Shown here in pieces: positions 30,383-40,294 of a DNA stretch of 64,000 nt. This DNA is from Marisediminitalea alba (GTDB taxonomy: Bacteria; Pseudomonadota; Gammaproteobacteria; Enterobacterales; Alteromonadaceae). Below the pieces are notes generated by a model, which worked only from the letters and a program-made list of their open reading frames with translations, made no database searches and was not told the DNA's origin. The stretch covers positions 1-64,000 of the forward strand of contig NZ_PVNP01000082.1 of the NCBI RefSeq assembly GCF_002993365.1, read 5' to 3'. A program made the position numbers and the translations under genes. Position 1 is the stretch's first letter; each line of letters opens with the position of its first letter.

Positions 30383-31504
30383 TTAAATCTGCTGAACGCC
30401 GTGATTTGTGATGCTCTGTTCAATCTGTTTTAGCCGTTGCTGGCTAAGTTGCTGTTTGATGTCGGGACCTTTATGCCCGGCAGCAATAATGGCTTTCACA
30501 TCTACCTGATTAGCCGCTGTCAGGGCACTGGTAAATACTGCATTAAAATGTTGCCCTTGCTTAGGATAAACAACGGTAAACAGCGGCATCAGGCGCTCGA
30601 GTCGTTCGGGGCGGCGCCAGGCATCGCAGGTATTGAGCGCGTCCAGTAGCCATTCGCTGTGGTGAATGTGTTCGGCCAGTGAAGGCAGAATTCTTGCCGC
30701 CAGTTGCGCACAGTCGGCTTCCTGATTGGGTACCTTGAGTCTTTTTTGCAGAGCTTCTAAAGACTGTTGTTCAAGGGGCCAGCATACTGTCGCCCACCGC
30801 ACAGCTAACGGATGTTCAGATGCTGCTGCCTGCTGCAGTGAATCTGTTATTGATTCATCTGATATGACCGCTTCAAGTTCTGGCATCCAGGCCTTAAGTG
30901 CGCCGCATTGCTGTAATACGCTAAGATACACTTCGGGGTTATCTTCCATTAGCGCCCGGCGTGTCTCCTGCCATACGCGCTCCGCACTCAAATGGCGGAT
31001 ATCGTCAGAAGTTGCCATGACTTGCATTAGCTTCATGGTTTCTTCTGCCACGCTAAACCCCAGGTAAGCGTAGCGGGCGGCAAACCGTGCAACCCGGAAT
31101 ATACGCAGTGGATCCTCGCTAAAAGCCGAAGATACATGGCGCAGTAACCGCTGCTGCAAATCTGCCTGGCCATTGTACGGGTCAATGAGTTCGCCGCTGG
31201 CGGATTCTGCCATGGCATTGATGGTGAGATCCCGACGCAGCAGGTCTTCTTCAAGGGTCACATCAGGCGTGGCATGGCAGCTGAAACCAGTGTAGCCGCC
31301 GCCGGTTTTTCTTTCGGTGCGGGCAAGAGCATATTCTTCCTGAGTTTGCGGGTGCAGGAACACCGGGAAGTCTTTGCCCACCTGCGTATAACCTTCAGCC
31401 AGTAACTGCGCCGGCGTTGCGCCCACTACTACCCAGTCACGCTCGGTGACTTTGCGATGAAGTAATTTGTCGCGTACTGCGCCGCCAACCAGATAAACCT
31501 GCAT
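30383..31504 (-). CDS. cca: CCA-adding tRNA nucleotidyltransferase
   Basis: About 373 residues from the ATG at 31504 (MQVYLVGGAVRDKLL), which fits the family better than the upstream ATG at 31534. The class II nucleotidyltransferase head has LVGGAVRD, the metal-binding acidic strand (RDWVVVGA), RRDLTINAMA near residue 96 and EDPLRIFRVARFAAR near 130. It adds or repairs the 3' CCA of tRNAs. It is about 40 residues shorter than E. coli Cca and I see no clear C-terminal HD phosphohydrolase motif, so it is probably the HD-less form. srmB starts 38 bp downstream. Confidence 0.92.
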   Translation of the reverse strand: MQVYLVGGAVRDKLLHRKVTERDWVVVGATPAQLLAEGYTQVGKDFPVFLHPQTQEEYALARTERKTGGGYTGFSCHATPDVTLEEDLLRRDLTINAMAESASGELIDPYNGQADLQQRLLRHVSSAFSEDPLRIFRVARFAARYAYLGFSVAEETMKLMQVMATSDDIRHLSAERVWQETRRALMEDNPEVYLSVLQQCGALKAWMPELEAVISDESITDSLQQAAASEHPLAVRWATVCWPLEQQSLEALQKRLKVPNQEADCAQLAARILPSLAEHIHHSEWLLDALNTCDAWRRPERLERLMPLFTVVYPKQGQHFNAVFTSALTAANQVDVKAIIAAGHKGPDIKQQLSQQRLKQIEQSITNHGVQQI

Positions 31505-31630
31505 GCTTACAATCTGCTGTTGAATAATGGGCATATTATGCCTGAGTAAACACCTGAAAACACGGTGTTGTTGACTTCAACCGACAGTCTGATAGTTTAC
31601 CGGACATATGGACAGTTCAGCTGGCACAAC

Positions 31631-32536
31631 ATGTTTTTACAATATTTCGGGTTAACTGATAATCCGTTCTCCATCGCGCCCAACCCTGATTACCTGTATA
31701 TGAGCCCGCGTCACAAGGAAGCGCTGGCGCATCTTACCTTTGGGTTGCGGGAAAGTGGCGGCTTCGTAATGCTAACCGGCGAAGTGGGCACCGGCAAAAC
31801 TACCGTTTCGCGTAAGTTGTTGCAGCAGTTGCCCGATTCAACCCAGGTGGCGATGATCCTTAATCCCACCTTGTCAGCTATTGAGCTGCTGGCAACGGTG
31901 TGCGATGAGCTTAATATTGAAACCGATCCTAATCAGGCCAGCCTGAAATACTTTACCGATAAGATTTTACAAAAACTGGCAGATAACCATAACGCCGGTA
32001 AGAACACCGTGCTGATGATCGATGAAGCGCAGCACCTGTTACCGGAGGTGCTCGAGCAACTCCGGTTGTTGACCAACTTGGAAACCAATCGCGAAAAGCT
32101 GCTTAAGGTGGTGCTGATTGGTCAGCCTGAGTTACAGCAATTGTTAAAACGTAATGAGCTGCGTCAGTTGGCGCAGCGGATCACCGCACGTTATCATCTG
32201 TTACCCCTCAATGCCGACGAAGTAAAAGCTTATGTGAACCATCGCCTGAGTGTGGCCAACGGCGATTTATCAGTATTCAGTGCAGCCACGGTGCGCACCA
32301 TGTACCGGGTAACTGCCGGGATCCCTCGGGTAATTAATTTGCTTTGCGACAGAGCCATGACCCTGGCTTTTACCCAGCAAAAACCGGTAGTCAAAAAGCA
32401 CCTGTTTTTAGCGGCGGCAGAACAAATTTTAGGTGAAGACGTGGTACAGCAGCGCCTGCGCGGCCAGCAAACACTGATATACGCCGGTATTTTCTTCAGC
32501 GCCCTGGTGGGCGGCTATTTGTGGGGCATGGCATGA
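31631..32536 (+). CDS. GspA/ExeA-like AAA ATPase
   Basis: About 301 residues from the ATG at 31631 (MFLQYFGLTDNPFSIAPNPD, the typical ExeA/MshM opening). AAA motifs: Walker A GEVGTGKT at residues 50-57 and Walker B VLMIDE at 127-132, then ARITARYHLLPL. The C-terminus carries one membrane segment (LIYAGIFFSALVGGYLWGMA) and then stops, so the periplasmic peptidoglycan-binding domain of full ExeA is missing. With the following GspB-like gene (4-nt overlap) it forms a GspAB-type pair that in Aeromonas helps place the type II secretin in the wall. No other secretion genes are in the window. Confidence 0.82.
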   Translation: MFLQYFGLTDNPFSIAPNPDYLYMSPRHKEALAHLTFGLRESGGFVMLTGEVGTGKTTVSRKLLQQLPDSTQVAMILNPTLSAIELLATVCDELNIETDPNQASLKYFTDKILQKLADNHNAGKNTVLMIDEAQHLLPEVLEQLRLLTNLETNREKLLKVVLIGQPELQQLLKRNELRQLAQRITARYHLLPLNADEVKAYVNHRLSVANGDLSVFSAATVRTMYRVTAGIPRVINLLCDRAMTLAFTQQKPVVKKHLFLAAAEQILGEDVVQQRLRGQQTLIYAGIFFSALVGGYLWGMA

Positions 32537-33612
32537 ACCAGATCATTCCCATACAACAAGCTTCGCCTGGCATGATGATTGTGCAGGTGACAGCGCAAAA
32601 TGGCCCGGTGAAAATCAAAAAGTCCGGCCTTATCACCAGCGATGCCATGATCCAGGGGTTGATTGAGATGGGCGTGCAGGAAATTGAATATGATCCTGAG
32701 CAAACCGTTGAGATCTGCACCGATGAAGCGCTGGTGACCACTGAACAAACACCTACTCAGGCGCTATTGCGCGGGCAATACGACACCCGTGCACAAAAAG
32801 CCGATAGCGCCATCAGCGATCAGTTTAACCGCAGCTTATTTTTACCCACGGTCAATGGCCTGCCCGGACAATGGCAGCGCTTATTTAAGCCAGTCATGAC
32901 AGGATTGTTGCTGGCCATAGGTGGTTGCGCTACCGGCTACTTGCTGGCTGTAGGCCCTGCAATGCTGAAACCGTTATTAGATGGGCCGGACACGGTCAGT
33001 GAGCGGGTCGTGAGTCAGACTGTCGTCGTTTCGCCGCCTGCGGTACCGAGCTCACCTGTAGCGGCAGTTGAGAATGCTAAGCCTGCCGCTGAGATGGCCG
33101 GTAAAGCAGAAGAAAATAGCCCATCAGAGCAAACAGCAACCAACAGGGTGGCTAACACCGACAGGGAGACCGCAACGCCTGAACCTGCAGCGATTGAACC
33201 AGAAATGCCAACGGCTGAAGAAAGCGCCTTGGTAGCAGACAATGAAAGCGATAAGGTGGCCGTGTCGCCTGAATTGATGGCCCGGTTTAATAAAGTACTA
33301 ACCGATCTGGAAAAAGAAGAGGCTCGTGGTATAGAACCTTCAGCATCTGACACAGTTGTGACGGTGCATGATGATATTCAGCGGGTTGATCAGTTACCGG
33401 CGCATCTGCTTACCCGTTTACCAGCAATGGATTTCAGTGCCCATATGTACGCCTCTGCACCAGCCGACCGTTGGGTGCGGGTGAATGGTGATGACAAGGG
33501 GGAAGGCGACTGGATCGCCGATCGTGTTCAGATAGTCAATATTGAGGCGCAACGGGTGATATTGCGCTTTGAAGGTGAGGTGTTTAGCATGACGGCGCTC
33601 ACCGACTGGTAA
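32533..33612 (+). CDS. GspB-like protein with N-terminal DUF3391-like domain
   Basis: A 359-residue protein starting at the ATG of an ATGA overlap with the ATPase gene. Residues 1-60 (IPIQQASPGMMIV, SGLITSDAMIQGLIEMGV) resemble DUF3391, the domain usually found in front of HD-GYP phosphodiesterases. A membrane segment follows at about 119-140, then an Ala/Pro/Glu-rich periplasmic linker of about 130 residues, and a C-terminal GspB-type domain (LPAMDFSAHMYAS, IVNIEAQRVILRFEGEVFSM). GspB works with GspA in secretin assembly. The cytoplasmic DUF3391-like head is not usual for GspB and may be a regulatory input. Confidence 0.75.
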   Translation: MNQIIPIQQASPGMMIVQVTAQNGPVKIKKSGLITSDAMIQGLIEMGVQEIEYDPEQTVEICTDEALVTTEQTPTQALLRGQYDTRAQKADSAISDQFNRSLFLPTVNGLPGQWQRLFKPVMTGLLLAIGGCATGYLLAVGPAMLKPLLDGPDTVSERVVSQTVVVSPPAVPSSPVAAVENAKPAAEMAGKAEENSPSEQTATNRVANTDRETATPEPAAIEPEMPTAEESALVADNESDKVAVSPELMARFNKVLTDLEKEEARGIEPSASDTVVTVHDDIQRVDQLPAHLLTRLPAMDFSAHMYASAPADRWVRVNGDDKGEGDWIADRVQIVNIEAQRVILRFEGEVFSMTALTDW

Positions 33613-33631
33613 TTTCTGTGCCGGTTAGGTC

Positions 33632-34849
33632 TTATTCACTTACCTGTGGAATAAACACTTCCGTGAAAAACTTCGGCAGGTTTATGGCAAACTCATCGGG
33701 GCCAATACTGCTCTCTATCTCATCGCTGCCTTTGGCGAGATCTACCCGTTTTACTTCCTGGAAATGGCCGCTGTTGATACTGTAAAACGTCATTATCTGT
33801 GGTTGTAACAGGTTAGAGGGGTTGCGCCGGCTGACAATGCCCAGTTTGCCGCTTTTCAGCTTAACCAGTGAACCAACCGGGTAGATACCCAGAACGCCAA
33901 TCAGGCGGTTTACCAGCGTTTGTTCGAGGCCCTTGTTGTTAGCCAGTGCTTTCAGTACCTTGCTGGTCGGCATGGCATTGCCAAAGGGGGCTGGCATACC
34001 TAATCGCGAAAATTCATCAACCACAGCTGCAAGCTGCGCCAGCGGCTCAATATCGTTACCGCTGAGGCCTTTAGGGTAGCCCGAGCCATCAATTCTTTCG
34101 TGGTGCTGACTGACGATGTCTTTGACTACTTCCGGCAGATCATCGCTATGTTCTATAGCCGCCAGGGATTCATCGACGTGGGTCTGATACATCATTAAAT
34201 CAGTGCCGCTGAGTTGTTCTTCAGGCACGCAGAGTTCGGCGGGTAACTTCACCATTCCTGTATCCATTAACAACCCGGCCAGGCTGGCATACTCAACAGA
34301 TTGCTGATCAAACCCTGCAGCGTCGGCCAGAATGGCCATATGGATACTGCAATTAAGCGAGTGCTCAAGCAGGCTATCATTACCGCGTTGAACCATGGAT
34401 AAGCAGATCATCGCCGCCTGGTTTTCAAATACGCATTCCAGAATATCTTGGGTCAGCGTACTTAATTTATTCACATCGGCACCTTTGCCAGATTTTAACT
34501 GGTTAAGGAAGTTTTGTTGTATTGCCATAGCTTTCTGGAATAACTGTTCGGCTGCTTTCAGGCCGTCGCTGGTGAGTGGCTCACTGCTGACTTCATGGTT
34601 AACGTCGTTGTCTGGTGGGCTTTCGCTGGCTGCTTCCGCGGCGCTGGATGAAGAGGGCTCCGCGGTATGTGCTTTGCCTTTGTCGGTGTCTATTTCGACA
34701 AACTCAACACCTTTACTCCGTAATTGATTAATCACGGCATCTGAACGGACAACACCTTTGGAGCGTACTTTTACCTTGCCGGTCTCATCGAGCACCCGGT
34801 TTACGTACATTCCGGGGGTTAAATCATCGATGGCAATTCGTTGTAGCAT
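33632..34849 (-). CDS. Degenerate HD-GYP domain protein with DUF3391
   Basis: A 405-residue cytoplasmic protein. Residues 1-60 are a DUF3391 domain (LTPGMYVNRVL, VRSDAVINQLRSKGVEF), a Ser/Glu-rich linker runs to about 95, and an HD-GYP domain covers about 150-320. The HD-GYP family hydrolyses cyclic di-GMP. Here the HHERIDGSGYP motif (249-259) is intact, but the HDIGK motif reads MDTGM (M195, D196, M199), losing the metal-binding His and the catalytic Lys. It is probably a weak or inactive enzyme that may act as a c-di-GMP sensor. Good ribosome site (GGAGAGG). Convergent with the GspB-like gene, 19 bp apart. Confidence 0.85.
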   Translation of the reverse strand: MLQRIAIDDLTPGMYVNRVLDETGKVKVRSKGVVRSDAVINQLRSKGVEFVEIDTDKGKAHTAEPSSSSAAEAASESPPDNDVNHEVSSEPLTSDGLKAAEQLFQKAMAIQQNFLNQLKSGKGADVNKLSTLTQDILECVFENQAAMICLSMVQRGNDSLLEHSLNCSIHMAILADAAGFDQQSVEYASLAGLLMDTGMVKLPAELCVPEEQLSGTDLMMYQTHVDESLAAIEHSDDLPEVVKDIVSQHHERIDGSGYPKGLSGNDIEPLAQLAAVVDEFSRLGMPAPFGNAMPTSKVLKALANNKGLEQTLVNRLIGVLGIYPVGSLVKLKSGKLGIVSRRNPSNLLQPQIMTFYSINSGHFQEVKRVDLAKGSDEIESSIGPDEFAINLPKFFTEVFIPQVSE

Positions 34850-34921
34850 TTCCTCTCCAGGCCGGCTTATTAATGTCTGTGTGCGTTTTGCTAACTATAG
34901 CCTAACTGTATGGAGATGAAA

Positions 34922-34968
34922 TGAAAAAAACAAAAATGCCGCTCATCTGGATCAAATAGGCGGCATTT
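34922..34968 (-). terminator. Rho-independent terminator of the leu operon
   Basis: On the minus strand AAATGCCG (34968-34961) pairs with CGGCATTT (34941-34934) across a 19-base loop and continues into T-rich sequence (TTTTTG then seven T). It lies about 40 bp after leuD. Confidence 0.75.
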
Positions 34969-35006
34969 ATACCTGTGCCAACTCAAAAGGCACGTTTCAG
35001 CGCGTA

Positions 35007-35618
35007 TTACAGCCAGGCAGGCTGTTTGGCTTCGAAGGACTCGATATCGTCGGTCAGCTCAAGGGTCTGGCCAATGGCATCCAGGCCTTTTACCAGATTG
35101 TTTTTGTGGTGTTCGGCAATCTCAAATGACATGCTGGTATCACCTACAGATACGGTTTGCGCAGGCAGGTCTATGCTGATGACTGCACTGGCATCTTTGG
35201 CCACGGCCGCAAACAATACGTCCATTTCACTGCTGCTCAGGGCGATGGGCAGCAATTGGTTGTTCATGCAGTTACCGTAAAAGATGTCAGCAAAGCTGGT
35301 AGCGATAACCGCTTTAAAGCCAAAGTCGGTTAACGCCCAGGGCGCGTGTTCCCGGCTTGAGCCACAACCGAAGTTTTCCCGGGCCAGTAAAATAGCTGCG
35401 CCCTGATGCTCCGGTTTATTCAGCACAAACTCAGGATTTGGCTCTTTCTCTTCCAGATCCAGATAGCGCCAGTCGTGAAACAGGTGCTTACCAAAGCCGG
35501 CGCGGCTGACGCTGGTTAAAAATTGCTTGGGAATAATCTGATCGGTATCAACATTGGCCTGGTCAAGCGGGCAGGCGGTGCCGGTCAGGGTGGTAATGCC
35601 TGTGGTAGTCTGGCTCAT
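35007..35618 (-). CDS. leuD: 3-isopropylmalate dehydratase small subunit LeuD
   Basis: A 203-residue aconitase-like swivel subunit that joins LeuC to isomerise 2- to 3-isopropylmalate. Key blocks: [20 protein letters not shown] near the start, [16 protein letters not shown] near residue 81 and [17 protein letters not shown] near 109. Normal length. It is the last gene of the operon, 3 nt after leuC, and is followed by a terminator. Confidence 0.96.
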   Translation of the reverse strand: MSQTTTGITTLTGTACPLDQANVDTDQIIPKQFLTSVSRAGFGKHLFHDWRYLDLEEKEPNPEFVLNKPEHQGAAILLARENFGCGSSREHAPWALTDFGFKAVIATSFADIFYGNCMNNQLLPIALSSSEMDVLFAAVAKDASAVISIDLPAQTVSVGDTSMSFEIAEHHKNNLVKGLDAIGQTLELTDDIESFEAKQPAWL

Positions 35619-35621
35619 AAA

Positions 35622-37022
35622 TTACTCCTGAAAATCTCTGACGTCGGCAAACTTACCGCGTAATGCTGCGGCAGCGGCCATTGCCGGGCTAACCAGATGG
35701 GTACGGGCGCCGCGGCCCTGACGGCCTTCAAAGTTACGGTTGCTGGTAGAGGCACAGCGATCGCCCGCGGTTAACAGGTCGTCGTTCATACCCAGACACA
35801 TTGAGCAGCCCGGTAAGCGCCATTCAAATCCAGCATCTTTGAATATAACGTCCAGTTTTTCTTCCTCAGCCTGACGTTTAACCGCCGCTGAACCTGGCAC
35901 AACCATAGCCGTAACGTTTGCTGCTACCTTACCTTGTTTAGCAATGTGCGCCGCGGCGCGCAAATCTTCGATACGGCTGTTAGTGCACGAACCGATGAAC
36001 ACGTGCGAAACCGGCACATCACCTAATTTCTCGCCGGCTTTCAGGCCCATGTATTGCAGGGCCTTGCGGGCTGACTCCTGTTCAACACTGTCGGTGAAGT
36101 CGTCCGGGCCAGGAACCGGGTCGTTGACGCCGATAACCTGACCGGGGTTGGTGCCCCAGGTAACCTGTGGCGTGATATCTTTGGCTTCAAGCTCTACCAC
36201 GGTATCAAACCCGGCATCGTCGTCTGAATACAGTGTTTGCCAGTATTCAACGGCTGCGTCCCAGTCGGCACCCTGTGGGGCAAATTCACGACCTTTAAGA
36301 TAATCAAAGGTCGTTTGGTCTGGCGCGATCATACCTGCCTTGGCACCCGCTTCGATGCTCATGTTACAGATGGTCATACGCTCTTCCATCGATAACGCTT
36401 CGATGGCTTCTCCGCAGTATTCAATAACGTGCGCGGTGGCACCGGCGTGACCAATCTTACCAATGATGGCCAGAATGATATCTTTGGCAGTAATGCCGAC
36501 AGCCAGTTTACCGTTGACTTTGATCTGCATGGTTTTGCCACGGCTTTGCTTAAGCGTTTGCGTAGCCAGCACGTGTTCTACCTGCGAGGTACCGATACCG
36601 AATGCCAGGGCACCAAACGCGCCGTGGGTAGCCGTATGCGAATCTCCGCATACTACGGTCATGCCAGGCAGGATTAAGCCCAACTCGGGGCCCATTACGT
36701 GGACGATACCCTGCTTCTGGTGACCTACGGGGAAAAGCTTAACCCCGTGCTCTTCGCAGTTCTCGGCCAGGGTTTGCAGTTGCAGTTTGTTTTGCGGACC
36801 ACAGGCATCCAGCGCCAGGCTGCGGGTAGAAATTGAGTGATCCATAGTGGCAAAGGTACGGTCCGGGCGGCGCACCTTACGGCCTTTTTCGTTCAGACCG
36901 GCAAAGGCTTGCGGACTGGTGACTTCGTGGATCAAGTGACGGTCGATGTAGATCAGGCTGTCATCACCCAACTGGCTGATGATGTGGGCCTGCCACACCT
37001 TGTCGTATAAGGTTTTAGCCAT
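35622..37022 (-). CDS. leuC: 3-isopropylmalate dehydratase large subunit LeuC
   Basis: A 466-residue aconitase-superfamily enzyme holding a 4Fe-4S cluster. Cluster cysteines are in [11 protein letters not shown] (near residue 345) and GCSMCLGMN (CxxC, near 405). [20 protein letters not shown] near 127 is another family hallmark. Full length. Six bases separate it from leuB upstream and three from leuD downstream. Confidence 0.97.
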   Translation of the reverse strand: MAKTLYDKVWQAHIISQLGDDSLIYIDRHLIHEVTSPQAFAGLNEKGRKVRRPDRTFATMDHSISTRSLALDACGPQNKLQLQTLAENCEEHGVKLFPVGHQKQGIVHVMGPELGLILPGMTVVCGDSHTATHGAFGALAFGIGTSQVEHVLATQTLKQSRGKTMQIKVNGKLAVGITAKDIILAIIGKIGHAGATAHVIEYCGEAIEALSMEERMTICNMSIEAGAKAGMIAPDQTTFDYLKGREFAPQGADWDAAVEYWQTLYSDDDAGFDTVVELEAKDITPQVTWGTNPGQVIGVNDPVPGPDDFTDSVEQESARKALQYMGLKAGEKLGDVPVSHVFIGSCTNSRIEDLRAAAHIAKQGKVAANVTAMVVPGSAAVKRQAEEEKLDVIFKDAGFEWRLPGCSMCLGMNDDLLTAGDRCASTSNRNFEGRQGRGARTHLVSPAMAAAAALRGKFADVRDFQE

Positions 37023-37028
37023 GAATAA

Positions 37029-38126
<1,098 letters not shown>

Positions 38127-39686
38127 TTATACTCCTGTTACGCGTTCTTGTTGGTTCTTCTGCTGATCAATCTGGTCAGCGAGGTAGGTGTTGTTTAAAA
38201 CGAATATCAGTGCTTTAACACCGGCTTCAACGATATCCGTGGCTAGGCCCAGGCCGTGGAAACGGCGGCCCTTGTATTCAGTGATAACGCTAACCGACGC
38301 CAGTGCGTCTGCACCTTCGCCTTTAGAATCTAATTTAAAGTCGACCACTTCCAGGTCGTTGTGACCCAGCATCGACATAATGGCTTTGTACGAGGCATCC
38401 ACCGGACCGTTACCGGTCTCACAACGGGTCACCAGTTCATCACCAATTTTCAATTGCACGGTGGCGCTGGGGATAATTTCTTTCCCTGACGTGGCGTGCA
38501 AATAGGTTAACTGATAGTGGGCCTGATCGTGTTTTTGTTGGTCGAAAAACAGCAGCGCTTCTAAATCATAGTCGTAAACCTGACCTTTTTTGTCGGCCAG
38601 ATTCAAAAATGCCGCATAAATGGCTTCCAAATCGTAATCGGTATCTTTATAACCCAGCTCCTGTAAGCGGTGCTTGATAACGTGACGCCCGGAACGTGAG
38701 GTCATGTTCAGGTTATTTTTGTTAATGCCCACACTTTCTGGTGTCATGATCTCATAGGTATTTTGCGCTTTTAAGACACCGTCCTGATGGATCCCTGAAG
38801 AGTGGCTAAAGGCATTCGCACCAACAATCGCTTTATTAGCCTGTACCGGCATATTGCACAGTTGGCTGACCAGCTTAGAGGTACGGCTGATCTCTTTGCT
38901 GTTAATGTTGGTGTTAAGGCCATACAGCGCGTGGCGGGTTTGCAGGATCATGGCGATTTCTTCCAGCGAGCTGTTACCCGCACGCTCACCAATACCATTA
39001 ATGGTGCCTTCTACCTGACGGGCGCCATTTTCAATTGCCGCCAGTGAGTTGGCTACTGCCAGTCCTAAATCGTTATGACAGTGCACAGAAATGATGGCTT
39101 TATCAATATTAGGCACACGCTCGAATAACTGACGGATTATGCCGCCGAATTCGGTTGGGGTGGTATAGCCTACGGTATCCGGAATATTAACCGTCGTGGC
39201 GCCGGCGGCAATGACTGCCTCAACCATACGGGCCAGGTAACCGATTTCGGTACGCCCGGCATCTTCACAGGAAAACTCTACATCGTCGGTATAGTTGCGG
39301 GCGCGTTTAACCGCGGCAACGGCCATCTCAACCACGTCATCCTGAGATTTACGTAGTTTATTATTCACGTGAATTTCGGATGTTGCAATGAAGGTATGAA
39401 TGCGGAACTGATCTGCTACTTTCAATGCTTCGCCGCAGGCATCAATGTCGGCTGCTACGGCGCGCGATAAACCGGCAACCGTTGAGTTTTTGATTTCTTT
39501 GGCAATCATTTGCACCGATTTGAAATCACCCGGCGATGACACTGGAAAGCCCGCTTCGATAATATCAACGCCGAGACGTTCGAGGGCCAGTGCGATCTGC
39601 AGTTTTTCTTTTACACTTAAACTGGCTGGCAAGGCTTGTTCGCCGTCACGCAAGGTCGTATCAAATATTTTTACCTGATTCGTCAT
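38127..39686 (-). CDS. leuA: 2-isopropylmalate synthase LeuA
   Basis: A 519-residue enzyme that condenses acetyl-CoA with 2-oxoisovalerate, the first committed step to leucine. TIM-barrel motifs: [18 protein letters not shown] at the N-terminus and the metal-binding [13 protein letters not shown] near residue 203. The C-terminal regulatory (leucine-binding) domain is present, so feedback control is expected. The ATG at 39686 is 25 bp after an attenuator terminator, so transcription is also controlled by leucyl-tRNA supply. Confidence 0.97.
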   Translation of the reverse strand: MTNQVKIFDTTLRDGEQALPASLSVKEKLQIALALERLGVDIIEAGFPVSSPGDFKSVQMIAKEIKNSTVAGLSRAVAADIDACGEALKVADQFRIHTFIATSEIHVNNKLRKSQDDVVEMAVAAVKRARNYTDDVEFSCEDAGRTEIGYLARMVEAVIAAGATTVNIPDTVGYTTPTEFGGIIRQLFERVPNIDKAIISVHCHNDLGLAVANSLAAIENGARQVEGTINGIGERAGNSSLEEIAMILQTRHALYGLNTNINSKEISRTSKLVSQLCNMPVQANKAIVGANAFSHSSGIHQDGVLKAQNTYEIMTPESVGINKNNLNMTSRSGRHVIKHRLQELGYKDTDYDLEAIYAAFLNLADKKGQVYDYDLEALLFFDQQKHDQAHYQLTYLHATSGKEIIPSATVQLKIGDELVTRCETGNGPVDASYKAIMSMLGHNDLEVVDFKLDSKGEGADALASVSVITEYKGRRFHGLGLATDIVEAGVKALIFVLNNTYLADQIDQQKNQQERVTGV

Positions 39687-39710
39687 GGCTGTCTCTCGTT
39701 GATTTTAGTT

Positions 39711-39736
39711 AAAAAAAAACCCGTGCTGTGCACGGG
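39711..39736 (-). terminator. leu attenuator terminator
   Basis: On the minus strand CCCGTGC (39736-39730), loop ACA, GCACGGG (39726-39720), then nine T (39719-39711). It sits between the leader peptide and leuA. Leader sequence GCACGGG at 39774-39768 can pair with the first arm CCCGTGC and so prevent this hairpin. Confidence 0.9.
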
Positions 39737-39764
39737 TTTTATGTATTGATTCGATGGTCGCAAT

Positions 39765-39824
39765 CTACCCGTGCAATCTGGCTGCCATAAGGAGTAGAAG
39801 AGATAGAATAAACGTACGCGGCAT
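39765..39824 (-). CDS. leuL: leu operon leader peptide
   Basis: A 19-residue reading frame, MPRTFILSLLLLMAARLHG, beginning at 39824 and ending with TAG at 39767-39765. Five of six codons at positions 7-12 are leucine, including four in a row (CTT CTA CTC CTT). This is the classical design of an attenuation leader: ribosome stalling at Leu codons when leucyl-tRNA is scarce leaves the following GCACGGG free as antiterminator. The last codons and stop overlap that element, so a ribosome reaching the stop would mask it. A weak AGG ribosome site precedes the ATG. Confidence 0.9.
   Translation of the reverse strand: MPRTFILSLLLLMAARLHG
39768..39774 (-). promoter_or_regulatory. leu antiterminator arm
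   Basis: GCACGGG on the minus strand is identical to the 3' arm of the attenuator terminator and complementary to its 5' arm. It overlaps the end of the leader peptide (Leu-His-Gly-stop), the arrangement expected for translation-coupled attenuation. Confidence 0.8.
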
Positions 39825-39872
39825 TGGTAAAACCTGTTGTTTGCTGCATGTGCGACCTTTCCGATGCCCGAC

Positions 39873-39901
39873 AATTTACAGCCTGAACCGCAGCAGGTCA
39901 A
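39873..39901 (-). promoter_or_regulatory. leu operon promoter
   Basis: Minus strand TTGACC (39901-39896), 17-bp spacer, TAAATT (39878-39873). The predicted start near 39866 gives a leader of about 40 nt before the leader peptide and about 180 nt before leuA. Confidence 0.75.
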
Positions 39902-40294
39902 CCACTGATTCTGATTTTCGGTATAAATTTTAGTTATAAATTACTGCATAACAAAAAAATTAGGATGAAATTTCTCAGCTGAACAAAAATTAGTTTTTTT
40001 ATTTCGCCAACCGGGTCACCAAACGGGTCACCAGCCAGAATCAAGGTTCAAAATCAAGGTTGCTCTGACAGATACAAAATTGTTGTTTAAGGGCGGTTTT
40101 ATCCCGCGTTGTGTAAATTTTGCTTGTCAGCGACTTGCAGAGTACTGATTAAATTCTTAGCTATTCATTTCTGCTCGATATTTCTTACTGAATTTCAATA
40201 GATTGCACAGATATCAGGAAATCCAGAACAGACAGTCTAAGCTGGCACCAAACTTGAACCTTCTCAGTGATAACAACGGTGAGAGGAAAGCATA
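39902..40294. other. A+T-rich intergenic region between leu promoter and DUF748 gene
   Basis: There is no gene in these 393 bases. Two short direct-repeat pairs lie close together: CGGGTCACCA at 40012 and 40024, and ATCAAGGTT at 40040 and 40053. A promoter for the rightward gene should be present; TTGTCA near 40124 has no convincing -10 partner. The ribosome site GAGAGGAAAG is just before the GTG at 40295. Confidence 0.5.

Noticed and set aside
32533..34849. A full type II secretion or pilus cluster
   Set aside because: Only GspA-like and GspB-like genes are present; flanking genes are cca and leuD, so no complete machine is encoded here.
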